From: Tribonema minus
Taxonomy: Eukaryota; Sar; Xanthophyceae; Tribonematales; Tribonemataceae
Reading direction: 5' to 3'
NCBI GenBank assembly: GCA_017506865.1
Contig: JAFCMP010000523.1
Location: 372,001 to 436,000, forward strand
Length of the DNA stretch: 64,000 nucleotides
Positions 1-12,100 of this stretch are shown piece after piece. The notes under the pieces are model-generated. The model was not told the DNA's origin. It was given only the letters and a program-made list of their open reading frames with translations, and did not search any database. Each line of letters opens with the position of its first letter. Position 1 is the stretch's first letter. Position numbers and translations under genes: made by a program.

Positions 1-32
1 ATCAATAAAGAGCTGCATCCAACCGCAGTGAC

Positions 33-294
33 TTGCTTATTGATGGTGAGCAGACCACCTAGAAAGTGAAAGACAGAGTTCGTAGGTGTTATTGTAGTAT
101 TGCGGGCGATGGAAACGGCATTGCATCGGCTGAGCAGATGGCAAAGTAGTATTATGCATGCTATTGCTTATTGATGGTGAGCAGACCACCTAGAAAGTGA
201 AAGACAGAGTTCGTAGATGTTATTGTAGTATTGCGGGCGATGGAAACGGCATTGCATCGGCTGAGCAGATGGCAAAGTAGTATTATGCATGCTA
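33..294. repeat. Two-copy tandem direct repeat, 131-bp unit
   Basis: Copy 1 is 33-163 and copy 2 is 164-294, directly abutting. I see one clear mismatch (G in copy 1, A in copy 2, near the middle), so the duplication is recent. It has no open frame of note and no terminal inverted repeats. It lies downstream of the ankyrin exon on the minus strand, so it is probably inside that gene's first intron. Confidence 0.9.
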
Positions 295-546
295 TTTCAC
301 TTCGACTTCCGCAATATTAGCATATTTGAATGGTGCGCGATCATCAGAATTTCACCATAGCGCGGCGACCACGAGCGAGTTTTACGGTACAGTACGACTG
401 CGACAGCATATTGGAATAACGTGCATTGCTGCGGCTGAGCTGCAGCGTAACGTGGGCATGGACTCACAGCCAGAACTGATATATACTGCCGGCTGATAAT
501 GTGGTGCAGACTAAACAGAACGGCCGAGCACCAGAACAGTGCTTAC

Positions 547-668
547 CAGTCGTGGTCATCCCTGACGTTCACGTCCCCTCCCGCCTGCAGCCACCTCTCC
601 ACCATCGCCAAGTCGCCCCGCCTAGCAGCCTCAAAGATTGAGACACCAATTTCCCCTTCAGCCAACAT
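547..668 (-). CDS. Ankyrin-repeat protein, first exon only (gene continues off the left edge)
   Basis: The ATG at 668 follows an in-frame stop and opens 40 codons plus two bases, ending at a good donor (CTG|GTAAGC) at 547/546. The peptide contains EAARRGDLAMVERWLQAGGD followed by VNVRDDHDW, the helix-turn-helix pattern of an ankyrin repeat (normally about 33 residues). Ankyrin repeats bind protein partners, so the function cannot be told from one repeat. No second exon was found in 1-546; it presumably lies beyond the window. The gene is head-to-head with the TPR gene that starts at 1061. The family is fairly sure, the exact start less so. Confidence 0.6.
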
Positions 669-1060
669 TTCGACTTCTCCGAACCCGGCAAGCAGTGGCT
701 ACACCCGTGTGAGGGTGCTGCCGTCGCCGCGTGGGCCGCTACTGCTGTCGCACTCTGTTTCCTACCAAAACTCGCATGTCATCATGCGCACGCCACCCGC
801 GCTGCCGAAATACACACCGTCCAACTGCACGCTGAACAACCAGTGTGCTCCGCTAGACCACTGGCGTCGCGGTGGCTCGCAGCTTTGAAGAGTCTGGACA
901 GAACATGCTCCTGCCCTGGACCGCTCTGCGCTGCTCCTGCACTCGGGCGCCAGCCACCAGCTTGTGTTCTACACCGAATCAAAAATTGAACAGCCCAGCA
1001 ACCCGCGTGTTGGGGTCCTCCTTTTTAAAAAAACAGATCAGCCGTGAAGTGCAGGAGCGC
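669..1060. promoter_or_regulatory. Divergent intergenic region, ankyrin gene / TPR gene
   Basis: These 392 bp separate two start codons pointing away from each other, so both promoters and both 5' untranslated regions must lie here. I see no clear TATA box. An A-run at 1027-1034 lies close upstream of the TPR start codon. The assignment rests on gene layout only. Confidence 0.45.
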
Positions 1061-4000
1061 ATGAGCCGCAGCAGCTGTCGCTGCAGTCTTGGCCTTTGCG
1101 CTGCACTGCTGCTCACGATTCTGCTGCTCGATGTTCCCAGCTCGCAGTGCTTGCGACTGTCAGCCTCGGTCAGGAGGCTACCTCTGGTCAAAGCTCCGTT
1201 GAATGCATTGACAGTTCTGACCTCCGTTGGAGTCTTGTTGGCGCCGCTGGACGCAGAGGGGTTGGCTGCGCAACAGCCAGCGCTTTCGCAGCAGGATTTG
1301 CGCACTATCACCTCGGCTTACGATGCCTACGGTTCCGGGGATTATGTGAGTGAGGTCGCACAAGGCAAGAACTTGATGTGTTGACAAGAATATACATGTT
1401 ACGCAGGCAGCTGACAACTTGTAATGACCAGCATGACCATTCTCGTACATCTACTGCCGACGCACAAATGGCCACTTGCCTGTCATTGATGTCATGTACA
1501 TGTTACATGTTGCGACGTCTGCCGGACGTCAAAAGACTTCGAGGCTTGATATTGCGTCCAGCGTACATATATGCAACACAGGCTGCATCAGGCTTCTCTG
1601 ATGCAAATATCAAGTGTACCAATAATCAACAGCAAAACTGTACGATGCTACATGTAGTTCTGTTAGGTGGACCTCAATGCAGGAATTCATGTTCATGCCA
1701 TCACAAAATGCTGACCACAAGGCTCTGCACCAACGTCCATATGTGTTGCAGCAAGCAGCGACCAGCGCAGCCCAAGTTGGTGTGGTGCTCCTGGTGCGCA
1801 TGACACCTCTACCAGGCACAACGCTGGCAAAGAAGTCCAGCACACTCCCTTCCGCGCTCTACACCCTCCATCAGGCCACTGCGCATGCCCCCCATACCAA
1901 CCCCCCTTTGCGGCGCTCCAACCACCCCCCTGTCAACCCCCTGCAGGCGGCGGCCAACGACCTCTTCTCCCAGGCCCTGCAGGCCTGGGCACGGGCGGGC
2001 GCGCCCTCCGACGAACTCGGGGCGCTGCACAAGTTGCGCGGCAACGCGCGCGCGCGCCTGCGCCAGTTTGACGCCGCGCTTCAAGACTACGATGCGGCGG
2101 TGGACTTTGTGACGGACGGCAGGGGGGCGCCGGACCCCGCGGAGATACCCGACACCTACAAGGCGCGCGCGCGCTGCGAGGAGCGGCTGGGCCTGCTGGC
2201 GCGCGCGGAGCAGGTGCGGCGGCGCGGATGCCGGGTATAGGTGACGGAAGGTCACTAATAGTGATGTGACAGCGCTCATCACGCCGCGCCTACCCAATGC
2301 CTAATAGGCTGGGGCAGCTGGCGCGCACGAGCAGGTGTGCGGCGCGGGTGCCGGGTGTAGATGATGGAAGGTCACTAATAAGAGTAGTGTGACAGCGCTC
2401 GTGGCGCCGCGTCTACCGGATGCCATGTAGCTGCGAGCGCAGTGAGCCTGTGCTGTGACCACACTGTATGACCTGTTGGCGGGAGTGCGTGTGGTACCAA
2501 CATGAGCTCGTGATGTGGCTTGGCCGCTGGGAGTTTGCATTCACAAGCATGCTTCAGATCACATCCATGCTGACCCTGCATTGTGCAGCCTCAGCAGTGT
2601 GACGTGCCCGCTGTCGAAACGTTTCACAATTTTTTTTGTACTTCACCTTTCTGACGCAAGATGCACACACCGATGCCCCCTTCACGTCCCGACCCCCTCA
2701 GGACTACTCGCGCGCCCTGCAGCTCTTTGAAGACCTTGACATCGGCGGCGGCGACCTCCCCAACCCCTTCCTCCTCTCCGACCGCGGCCGCGTGCGCCTG
2801 CGCGCCGGCAAGTTTGCCGACGCCGTAGGGGATCTGACGGAGGCGCAAAAGACGTTTGGCGCCATTGGCGATCGGCCGCGCGCAAACATTGCGCGCGCAG
2901 GTGCGTGCGGAGCGCGGGGTAGTTCAATCCGGTGCTGTAGTAGTCCAACATGAAGTTGAAGTAGCGCGGGCGGCGAGTTTTGGTTGGCGTTGCGCTGGGG
3001 TGCGGCCCTGTCGCCAGAAGTGCGTCCCCTTGGCGCTGCGTGTGCGCAGTGCGGAGAGAGGGTGCAACCTGAACTATAACCCTAACCCCATACCCTAACC
3101 CAAACTCTCAGAAGCAGGCAGGCAGCGTGCGCACTCATCGGCAGCCCAGGGCTTGCACGCACTCATGGGTACCTCTGCGGTCAGCAGCGCTCGAGCGGCG
3201 ATCTGCCGCCGCTGGCCTGCGAACGCGCACGCTGGCCGCATGCGGAAACAGTCCAGTGCACGTCGTCGCACCGCAGCCGTACACGACTGCGCACCATCGG
3301 CACCATATACACTGCCGATTGCGCACGCAGTTCAAGCGCACCACAGCATCCACTCGATAAGTGCATGCAACCGTTTGCATCCTGACCTCCCCTGCCCCCC
3401 ACCCGCCCCTTCCCCCCCCCCTTGGCCGTGTGCGCACTCGTTCAGACCTGGCCCTCGCGGAGTACGGCGCGGGTCGCGCCGTGGAGGCGGTGGTGCACTG
3501 GGCGGACCTCGCGCGCACCGTGCGCGACGCCGTGTCGCGCGACATACCGCTGCTGCAGGTACGTGCGATGCGTGTCGGTTGATGAGGAACATGCAGCACG
3601 TGTAAGTGTGCAGTCGCGTGCAGCCTGGGGGCGTCGTGAGTTCGCAACCGAGGGACGCAGCCGCCGTGGGACCTGGTGGCGCCAGCTCGCCGGTCGGAGC
3701 GACGTCCTGTCCTGGCTCACCGGCTTGAAGTTGTAGTTTGTGCAACGTTGAGCGCTGCTGTGTGCACCTTTCGCGCAACGCCAAGCATTTTTTCGCATCA
3801 CTGCCTGCCTGTCTCCTGCGGCCGCCGCCGTGAATGGCGGAGTATGTCTCCGCGCAATCTCTGCTGCGGCAGCGGGGTCCAGCGCCTGAAGTACTTGTGC
3901 AGCCGCTTGACGCACGCCTTTCTGGTGCTCACAACACCCGCTGCGCATATTGCACGACAGCTCACCGCTGCGTGCGCCAGTGTCAGCGCATCACCCTTGG

Positions 4001-5295
4001 CTTCCGGCACTCGCACCGTGTGCTGCCGCAACGGCCGGTGGCGCGTTTGCTCGCATGCACCATCTGCCCCCCATGCGCTCGTGGCACCTCTCATCTGTCC
4101 TGCCTACAGCTGCGCTGGCTTGGAAGGTGCTCAGACTTTCCTGCAGCTCCTAGTGACGTCCGCGTCTGCGCCGCGGCGCCTCAATCTCGAGGTGCGCTGA
4201 GTGCAGGCGCAGCGCGCATCTTACCGTCACGTCTGCATCATGCATGCCCTGTTCGTCGTGAAATCATGTGCCATGATCTGAGCGGTGACCTCACCTCGGC
4301 ACAGTGCGCCTGGCCCTAGCTAATGCATGAAACATAGCACGGGCGCCAGACGTGACATCACAAGTACTCGACTGCGAACCCTGCCCGCGGCCGCAGGAGC
4401 TCTCGCGTCGCGAAGCGGAGGCGCACCTCGCGCTAGCAGCCGTGTACTGGGAGAAGAACCCGCTGCGCGCGGAGGGCGAGTGGAATGAGGGCTGCGAGCG
4501 GTTGGACGCGACCCTGACGGATGCGTTCAACCGGCGGGAGGGGGGAGGGGGGGCGGAGGGGGGTGAGAAGGGGGGTGGGCGGGGGGATTCGGTGGAGCCC
4601 AGCGAGATCGCTCTGTGCACCAAGTTCCGGGACTTGGCGTGGTGAGGGGGGGGCGGTGATGCAGCGCAAGCAATGTCATAAAGTGGTGGTGTCCAGCTGT
4701 GAATGTTTTGTCAACTGCGGTTACAGTTTACGGCCCCCAATGACAGGTGGCCAGGGCCTCTGGTGGTCCTGCGCAGCAGCGCAAGCAGTATGTGTGTAAC
4801 GGTGCACGCTGCATGCAGCTGTGCAGCGGCACGCGCGATTGCGGTCGGCTGCAGTGAAGGTGTCGCGGAGTGTGCAAGGCCATGTGACAGCCAGCCCCTC
4901 TTTCACAACGACCAGCGAACGCACGACGTCAACCAAAAAGTTGTTGTTGTCAGCTGCGTGCTTTACAAGACTGAGGTTTTCGTTGAAGCAAGGCCCTCGT
5001 GGCCAACTTCAACAGTACTGGGGAGTCACCGCAGTTGAACATGCGAGCATGCGCAGGCGGGCCAGCCGCCCCTATGCCGGCGGCAGTGCTCAGAAAAATC
5101 TTCTGCTCATCCGTCTCGAGTGCTGTGTGCTGCATACATGCATGCCGCCCTGGTGTCAGGTTTGACTACTGACGTGCACCACCACCGCTGCTCAATGTTG
5201 CGCCGCGTGAACGCAGGGTCCAGCGCGAGCGCTACTGGCCGCAGACCCTCACGGACAGGCTGGGAGCGTTCCTGGGGACGCAGCGCGTGCGGTGA
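1061..5295 (+). CDS. Plastid-targeted, thylakoid-lumen-type tetratricopeptide-repeat protein
   Basis: Six exons: 1061-1345, 1947-2213, 2702-2900, 3446-3558, 4397-4641, 5217-5295. They join in frame to 395 codons. The N-terminus is MSRSSCRCSLGLCAALLLTI followed by more hydrophobic residues (ER signal peptide). A basic stretch and a second hydrophobic segment at about residues 48-63 follow, as in proteins sent across the plastid envelope and on to the thylakoid lumen. The body is made of helical TPR units (for example FDAALQDYDAAVDF, FADAVGDLTEAQKTF). The last exon gives ERYWPQTLTDRLGAFL, like the W-P-P...L..FL ending I recall for plant and cyanobacterial lumenal TPR proteins. The last short exon was found by phase (TG|G) and that ending. 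No enzymatic residues are expected; the role is probably a scaffold or assembly factor. Intron 2 carries a tandem copy of the exon 2 donor region. Confidence 0.8.
2185..2418. repeat. Tandem duplication spanning the exon 2 donor of the TPR gene
   Basis: Copy 1 (2185-2294) begins inside exon 2 and crosses the donor at 2213/2214. Copy 2 (2307-2418) is wholly intronic, period about 122 bp. Copy 2 keeps a decayed exon end (GCGCACGAGCAG) followed by GTGTGCGG, so it holds a decoy donor. Confidence 0.85.
3078..3103. repeat. Interstitial telomere-type repeat, CCCTAA form
   Basis: Three imperfect CCCTAA units in intron 3 of the TPR gene. Similar short tracts occur in introns of CTF18, the SMP-30 gene, MIC10 and the karyopherin gene. 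Confidence 0.75.
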
Positions 5296-6438
5296 ACGCC
5301 GCAGTCACATGCGCCTTTCGGGATGCTGCAGTGCAGCGCCCCCGCCTCACACATACACATAGCACAGAGGTCAATGCATGACCTGTTGAGTCGTGGATGG
5401 GCGCCTAGGCGTTCGTGCTCAGTGCTCAGCTTCAAAATGTCTCAACTGCTGCAGCAGCGCCGTCATCACACATCACGCGGCACGGCTGCGGCTCCCTGCC
5501 CCCCGGCAGTAGTGCCGCTGTTTTGAGAGGCGATAATTTTGAGAGGCGATAAGTACACTGGAAAGAGCGGTCGCGAGGGGGGGGGGGGGGGGCATCAGGG
5601 GACTGCATAGCCCGCGTACCGCCGTGCAAACGCGGCACTGACTGCATGGCAGTACCACATGCACGGAGTCACACACACATCGGAATGCGTGGCCATGTCC
5701 TGCACCACAACAGCGCGCAGGCGCACTACGGATAGAATCATGTTAGTAATGAAGTAGTATGTTGTAGTCCAGGTGGCACTCAGAGCTCATGCAGCCTGCG
5801 CAGGCTTGCTTACATGGCGGACACGCCGGTTTGTGGTTCACTAATAGACTCAAGGGTCTACATCAGCACGGCACTTATGAGTCGGGATCAATTATTTGCA
5901 TTCGCGTGATTACTGTGCATTTGTCGCTGACAGTATCATGGCAAACCTCATGGTATGCATGTGCGTGTGGCCCAATGTCTCGCGTCCAAAGCCTCTTATT
6001 TATGCAGCGCTGCGACCATGCACCACGGCCTGTAATGCGCGCTACCAATACGCTTGACTTTGCCATGTGTGCACCATGCTGAAGCATTTTAACCTCGCCA
6101 GTCATCTGCTAGCACCATGCATGCTGCGACGCGGAGACCGCCGCAAGTGCACGCATAACACAACGCGTAGCAGCACTGCTGCTGTCTCTCTCAGTGCCGC
6201 GAAAAACATCAAAGCAGCAGTAAAGCTCATCACAGACTCCAGCATGCACACATACACGTGCTGGAAGTATCATTTAAGCACCAACTTGGCTAATCATGCT
6301 GTCAACTCAGTGTTTCAAATTCTACACGACCACCGAGATCAGCACTGCAAGCACTGCAGCCACCCCCAGCAGCCTCAGCCGCCAGCGCCGCGTCACCCTC
6401 TCTACTGCACTCATGCAGCCACAAACCTGCGCCACTCC
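5296..6438. other. Convergent intergenic region, TPR gene / CTF18
   Basis: About 1.1 kb between two stop codons facing each other, so it holds both 3' untranslated regions. It contains a G-run at about 5578-5592 and a short repeated GAGAGGCGATAA unit at about 5525-5550. No open frame here looks coding, and I recognise no RNA gene. Confidence 0.5.
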
Positions 6439-9117
6439 CTATAGCAGATCCTTCATGCGCACCGGCCGCCGCACAGCATTTGTGTACCCCGCCTGATACT
6501 TGAACCGCAGCGGCGCCGCCGCCGCCGCCCCCGCCGCCTGCGCCCCCCCTCCCCCCCCCCCCTCCCCCTTCCCCCCCTGTACCCCCCCTTGCGCCCCCCC
6601 GCGCGTCCCCCTGGCCCCCGCCTTGTGCCAGAACGGCACAACGGCGGCGCGCGCTGCGTCCATGCGCTGGCGCTTCTGCTCCTGCTCCGCGGTCTCGTGC
6701 ACGGGGGCGGGCGGCGCGCGCTTGAAAGACGCGTGGCGCGCTTCGGCGGCGGCGGGTGCGGCGCGCTGCTGCGAAGAGTCGTCTTTGTCTTCGGGAGCGG
6801 CGGCGGCGCCGTCGGCGTTGCCCCTGCTGCGTGTCGGCGCGGCAGGGCAGCACGGCAGTGTTGATGGTTGTTGTTGGTCGGTTGTGGGCAGGGGCGGGTA
6901 CGCTGGTTGGGGCGTACGCGGGTTGAGCATGCGACAGTGTACTGGCGTCCTGGGGGCGGAGCACCTGCGCACTTGCTACCATTTGCTGGCAATCCAGTAC
7001 AGCTTTTGAGAAGTTTTTTGTTGCGTGTTGGTACGATGCGGCGTCGTGCACAAGTCGCATCAGTCTCAGTTGGTTCACACTTGATGTCGTGCCTGCAAAC
7101 CTGCATGTCACCGTCGCCTGTCGCCCAACACAGCACCTACCACCAGCAGCTAAATCAGTACACTTGCGTTGAAAGCAAGCACCACAGGCTTCATGACGTG
7201 GTGCACGACAGCGCGCCGTGTGCACGCGCGCCGCAGCTGCGCCCTCGCCGAACCGCAGCAGAACCAGGCCGTGCAGCGCGATCACGTGTCGGAACTACCC
7301 AACTTTAACTGTGGACGCACCTCGCGCTCTGCCGCCGCACCCGCTCCATCTCCACCTCGTGTGCGACGAGCTGCCGCATCGGCCCCGCCAGCGGCGCGTA
7401 CGACAGCGGCTGCCCCTCAAACACGGTCAGCGCGTCGATAGGCGGCTCTAGCACCCACTCGTCCGCGTCGCCGCCGCCGCCGCCGCCGCTGCGGCCGGCG
7501 ACGGTGCCGCTGCCAACGCCGCGCGCGCGCGCGCGAACGTCGCGCCGCACGCGATGAGCGCTGACACGAGGTCGGCGAGGCGCTGCCGCTCGGCGCCGCG
7601 CAGCAGCTCGAGCGGCACGCAGCGGAGGCGCGGCGCGAGGAGCATGGCGCGCGCGCACAGCGGCGCCACCTGCGCACGCGGCGCGGCGCGGGAGTGGTCT
7701 CGGCTCAGCCGTCGATCGACGCGCATGTGCATGTGCGTCGGCGCCGTTGAAGAATTGCCGAGTTTGCAGGTTCATTTTACGTGAATGCGCAGGTTAGAGA
7801 CGAACACCCATGAACTCGTGGGGTGGGAGTTAGGGCCAGGGTTTGCACAGTTGCTGGGAGGCGCGTTGCAAACGCGTGTGACGCATTGACTCGCGCGCAA
7901 GCGATGGGAAGCACCTTCAGGTACCATGTTTTTGAGGACGAGAACGGGCCTTCGCGCATCCAGAATTGTGCATGCCCAAATGCCCGCACGCTGCTTCACC
8001 CTCCTTCAATAGCGGCATCCACGCAATGCGCTCGTCCATCCACCTCTGAGGAGAAATTCACTCCGACGCGTGCACGAAACAACGCACCTCCGTCGCCGCC
8101 GCGCCGCCGCCGCGGCCGCTCGAGGCGGGGTGCCGGCCGGCGTCGAAGGCGCGCAGCGCGGCGCTGCGCGCCTCTCGCGCCGCCGCCGTCGCGGCGAGCG
8201 CGCTGGCGAGGCGCGGCGCCGGCGGCCGCGCGTCGCAGCGCACTTGCACGTGCACGCCGGCGGCGGCGGCGGGCAGGTAGCGGCGCAGCGCGTAGTGCTC
8301 GGAGCCGCCGACGACGCACGCCTCGAGGGTGTCGGCGTACGCGAGCCAGTCCGCTGCGGCGACGGAGCGCCTGTGTGTGGGGGAAGGCGGGGGGGGTGGG
8401 GGGGACGGCAGCGGTGAGGTCGTGGCAGAGAGTGTAATGAAAGTAGAGGTAAGGGGTGCAGGGCGTCGGACGCTGCGAGCGTTGCGTTAAGGCGTGCGTT
8501 TCTGGTGCCGGCGTGCGCGGGCTGCCGTCAGTAGGCGTGGGCTGCTCTGACTTATTAGGGCGTTGATGCAGACAACATGCTGAGCACTGAGTGCTGAGTG
8601 CCGCGAAAGCGCATGAGCCAACCGGCGCGTGCTTCTGCAGGCTGGGAGTCTGATGGCGGCGGGTGCTGCATCAGTGCATGGGCAGCCGTACATGCAATGA
8701 CACGAAATCAGGCATTCGCGGTGGTGCTTCCGCGTAAGGCATGACCACAAGGACACAAGTGAGCAAACCGGAATGCGAGACACTGCACCACTGACATGGG
8801 TGTGCAGCTCACTAGCGCACTGAATGGACTGGTACAGCCGACAAGCCGGCAAGTGCGAACTATTCGGGCGTGTCAGCACCAGCCACCTGGCAGCAGTCAC
8901 TGGCGAAAGCTGCCTCACTGCAGCAGTCACAGCAGCGCTCAGGTCACTCGCTGCGGCACCACTCAGTCACTGCGGCAGCGTACACGCCGCCGCAGCAGCC
9001 GCAGCAGCGTACACACCGCCACCGCCGCCGCCGCAGCAGCAGCAGCAGCAACGCTCACGCCTGCTATGGCAGCGCTCGGCCCACCCCGCAGCAGCGGCGC
9101 TCGCCCACGCCCACCAC

Positions 9118-9168
<51 letters not shown>

Positions 9169-12100
9169 GCGGCGCGCGTGCTGCCCACTCACCGCAGCGA
9201 CGGGTCGCTGTACTTGGCCTGCAGGTAGCACTCGTGCACGCCATCGAGCACGCGCCGATGGTCGTTGAACTGTTCCAGCTGCCGCTGCACCGCCGCGGCG
9301 CCGCTCGGCGCGTCATCGTCTTTGAGGTCGAGCGCTGCTGCGCCGCCGCGACCGGCGGTGCGGCCGGGGGCGTCGGCAGCGGCGGCAGCGGCAGTGTGCG
9401 CTGCTGCGGCCAGTGCGGCGGCGCGCATGCCGCCGCCCGCGCCGCTCTTTGGGGCCGTGAACACGGCGTTCCACACCTGCGGTCGGGGCGAGGCGGCAGT
9501 GTGGCCGTGTGCTTTGAGGACAAACGTGATCCGCGTATGCGTTCCGCAGCTGCTTTCGGTGAAACGCGACATAACGGCCTGTCTGTGCCAACCTGTGCAA
9601 GTGGGTGCAATTTTGGTGCGATTTTGGGTTCTAACAGCAGCTGCAAGCAGCACCGGTGTCGCGGATACGTCAAGTGGCAGCAGCGGTGCCCCTGACTGCT
9701 GTACCGTCAGCTGAAGCATGTGGCAGGTGCCCAGCAGTCACTTCTGCTCGAAGCACAGCTAAGAGAGTTCAGCTGAGAGCGCAAGGGCATTTGCATTGCC
9801 AACGCCGGCGCGACGAAGAACATGCTATATGCGCTCACAAAGCTAAGATATGAGTCTGATCTCGAGCAGTGTGCGTAAGCGCTCGTTTTACAGACTCTTT
9901 TGATTGCCTAGTTCCAACGCCCGGCCCAGGCCCTGACCCCCATGTATGGACACGCCACAACGACAGCACTTGTTGTCGGAGTCCTCATACACGCCGCCAA
10001 CGCTGTCAGAGCAACTACGGCGGCACACGCTCCATGGTGGTCTCGCTGCAGCGGCGCGACCTCAGCTGCCGCAGCGTATGCCTGTTCGCGCCGATCAAAT
10101 CCCTGAAGCTGGTCAGCGAAGCGCATGCTACATGTGTTGGGCACCAGCACGAGTGGCGCTCGCGAAGACACGCTGCGTCAGGCTTACTAATGCGTACCTG
10201 GAAAATGTCGCGGCGCTCGTCCTTCATGCCGGTGGTGAGCGCTGCCACGAGCGCCATGGAGACATCGTGCACGCGCCCCCCGCCGCTAGCCTGTGAACGA
10301 ATGAGGGAAGCAGGTGCCACAGTAAAAGCGTGGCAGGCGTGAATCGCGCAGCGAACAGGCCGTGCTCAATGGCTAGAGATGATGGCGGCTGTCTAACGCG
10401 CTGGAGTGGCAGTTACAGCAGTTACAGCGCAACTGAGCAGGCGCGACTGCGGCGCAGCGAACAGCAGCGTCTCACAGGTGCAGCAGCTCCCAGCAGAAGG
10501 TGTGCGCCAACCACGGCGGCTGTCAGCAGGCGTCAAGACAGCAAACGCACAGTGACAAGAGGCAAAGTGTGTACGCCAGCCACACAAACACGATGGTGCT
10601 GCTACATACTCCGCTGGCGCAGCGCATCGACAACCGCCGGATTGAGTACTGCTGCACATTATTGATTGCGCGCACTTCGCCCTGATAGCAGCGGGCGCAA
10701 ACCTGTAGCGGCCGCTGCGCCTGGCGCGTGCGGTGCGCCACGAACTGCAGCGTGTTGAGGCACGCGCGCACGTCGTTGCCGGTGCTCTCGCACAGCGCCA
10801 GCAGCGATGGCTGACTGCAAGGGGGGGGGGGGGGGGGGGGGGGGGGGCAGCAACGTTGCTGACTTTGGGCCTGGTGTGTAGGATTGTAAAGATTACATAC
10901 AACACAACAAAGTTATCAATGTGATATCAGACGCCATGTTGTTCGGTGCCGGTGCGGTGGGTGAGTCGCGCAGCAAACGGCACTGACGTTCGCAGTCAGC
11001 ACGACTGTATTCGTTAACACCTGCTTCAGGTCAATGCCCATGCTTCGTAAGCGACAGATAAAGCTGTTACCGTCCCATCAAAACGCCTCCGAGACGGTGC
11101 AGACAATTTCTTTCCAGACGAAGCAATGCTTGCACTTGCATTACAGATAGTCAACCGCGGGCCTTTTCTGCACCATCGTCTTCAACTTCAACTTTCATCT
11201 GCGCTCGAAGCGCCCTCCGTACATACATACCTGGCGGTGACGGCCTCGGCGGCGCAGATACGCGCAGCCGGCGCAGATTCTTCATCTCAAACTAAACCAT
11301 GCCTCGCATTTGCAACTAGGTCACATGTGCCTCCACTGCCTCAACTTTCACACTTCTATGCACTTGAAGCGTCCTCCATCCATACTCTCGAACGCTAAAA
11401 GCTTGCACACAGAAGTGTTTTTGACTACTGTGGATACGGTGGTACTGTTTGACTCGTGGCCACTTGCTGCAGCAGCGGCGACCACGGTTATTGGTGGAAG
11501 GCACTTGCGGCTAACTATCCCTTGTCACCTAGAGCTCTACGATCTTTTGATTCGTTTTCATACATACCTGGCGGTGATGGCCTCGGCGGCACAGATGACG
11601 CGCAGCCGCCGCGCCAGGCGCTGCGGCGACGCGCGCCGGAAGCTGAACACCGCCGCCTCCGGGCGCAGCGCGCGCAGGTGCGGCGCGTACTGGTTATTGC
11701 AGATGAGGATGAGGGGGCGGGTGAGGGGGTGCGTGCCGCCGCCGCCGCCGCCGCCGCGCGCGCCGCCGCCGCCTCGGGAGCCCTGCGTCACGCAGCGGCG
11801 GATGAGCCGTGGTGGAGTGAGACGTCGTGAGAAAACGCGCCAGGCTACGTCGTTGCGCAGAGTGCGTGCATAGCTGTAGCGATGACGTGTGATCGCCAAC
11901 ATGCCTCGGCGTGACTTGCCCTCGTTGGTGCACTTCAAGTGCATGATACATGCCTGTTTCTCGTCGTTCGCCGCAGCACCCGCTGCGCCGCGCGCTTGCG
12001 TTTGCGCAGCTGCGGCGGCCCGGACGCCTTTCAATGTTTCAATGATTGGCACTGCGCGAGATGCGTCAGCGGTACATAGCCCTCATCCAGCATAACGCAC

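Noticed and set aside
33-294. Possible CRISPR-like array
   Set aside because: Only two abutting copies of one 131-bp unit, no spacers, in eukaryotic nuclear DNA.
8960-9190. Poly-Ala/poly-Gln protein in several plus- and minus-strand frames
   Set aside because: The (CAG)n tract lies in CTF18 intron 7 or overlaps exon 7 out of frame.
11387-11561. Introner element carrying its own splice sites
   Set aside because: The family occurs in both orientations relative to host genes and its ends do not coincide with both splice sites.
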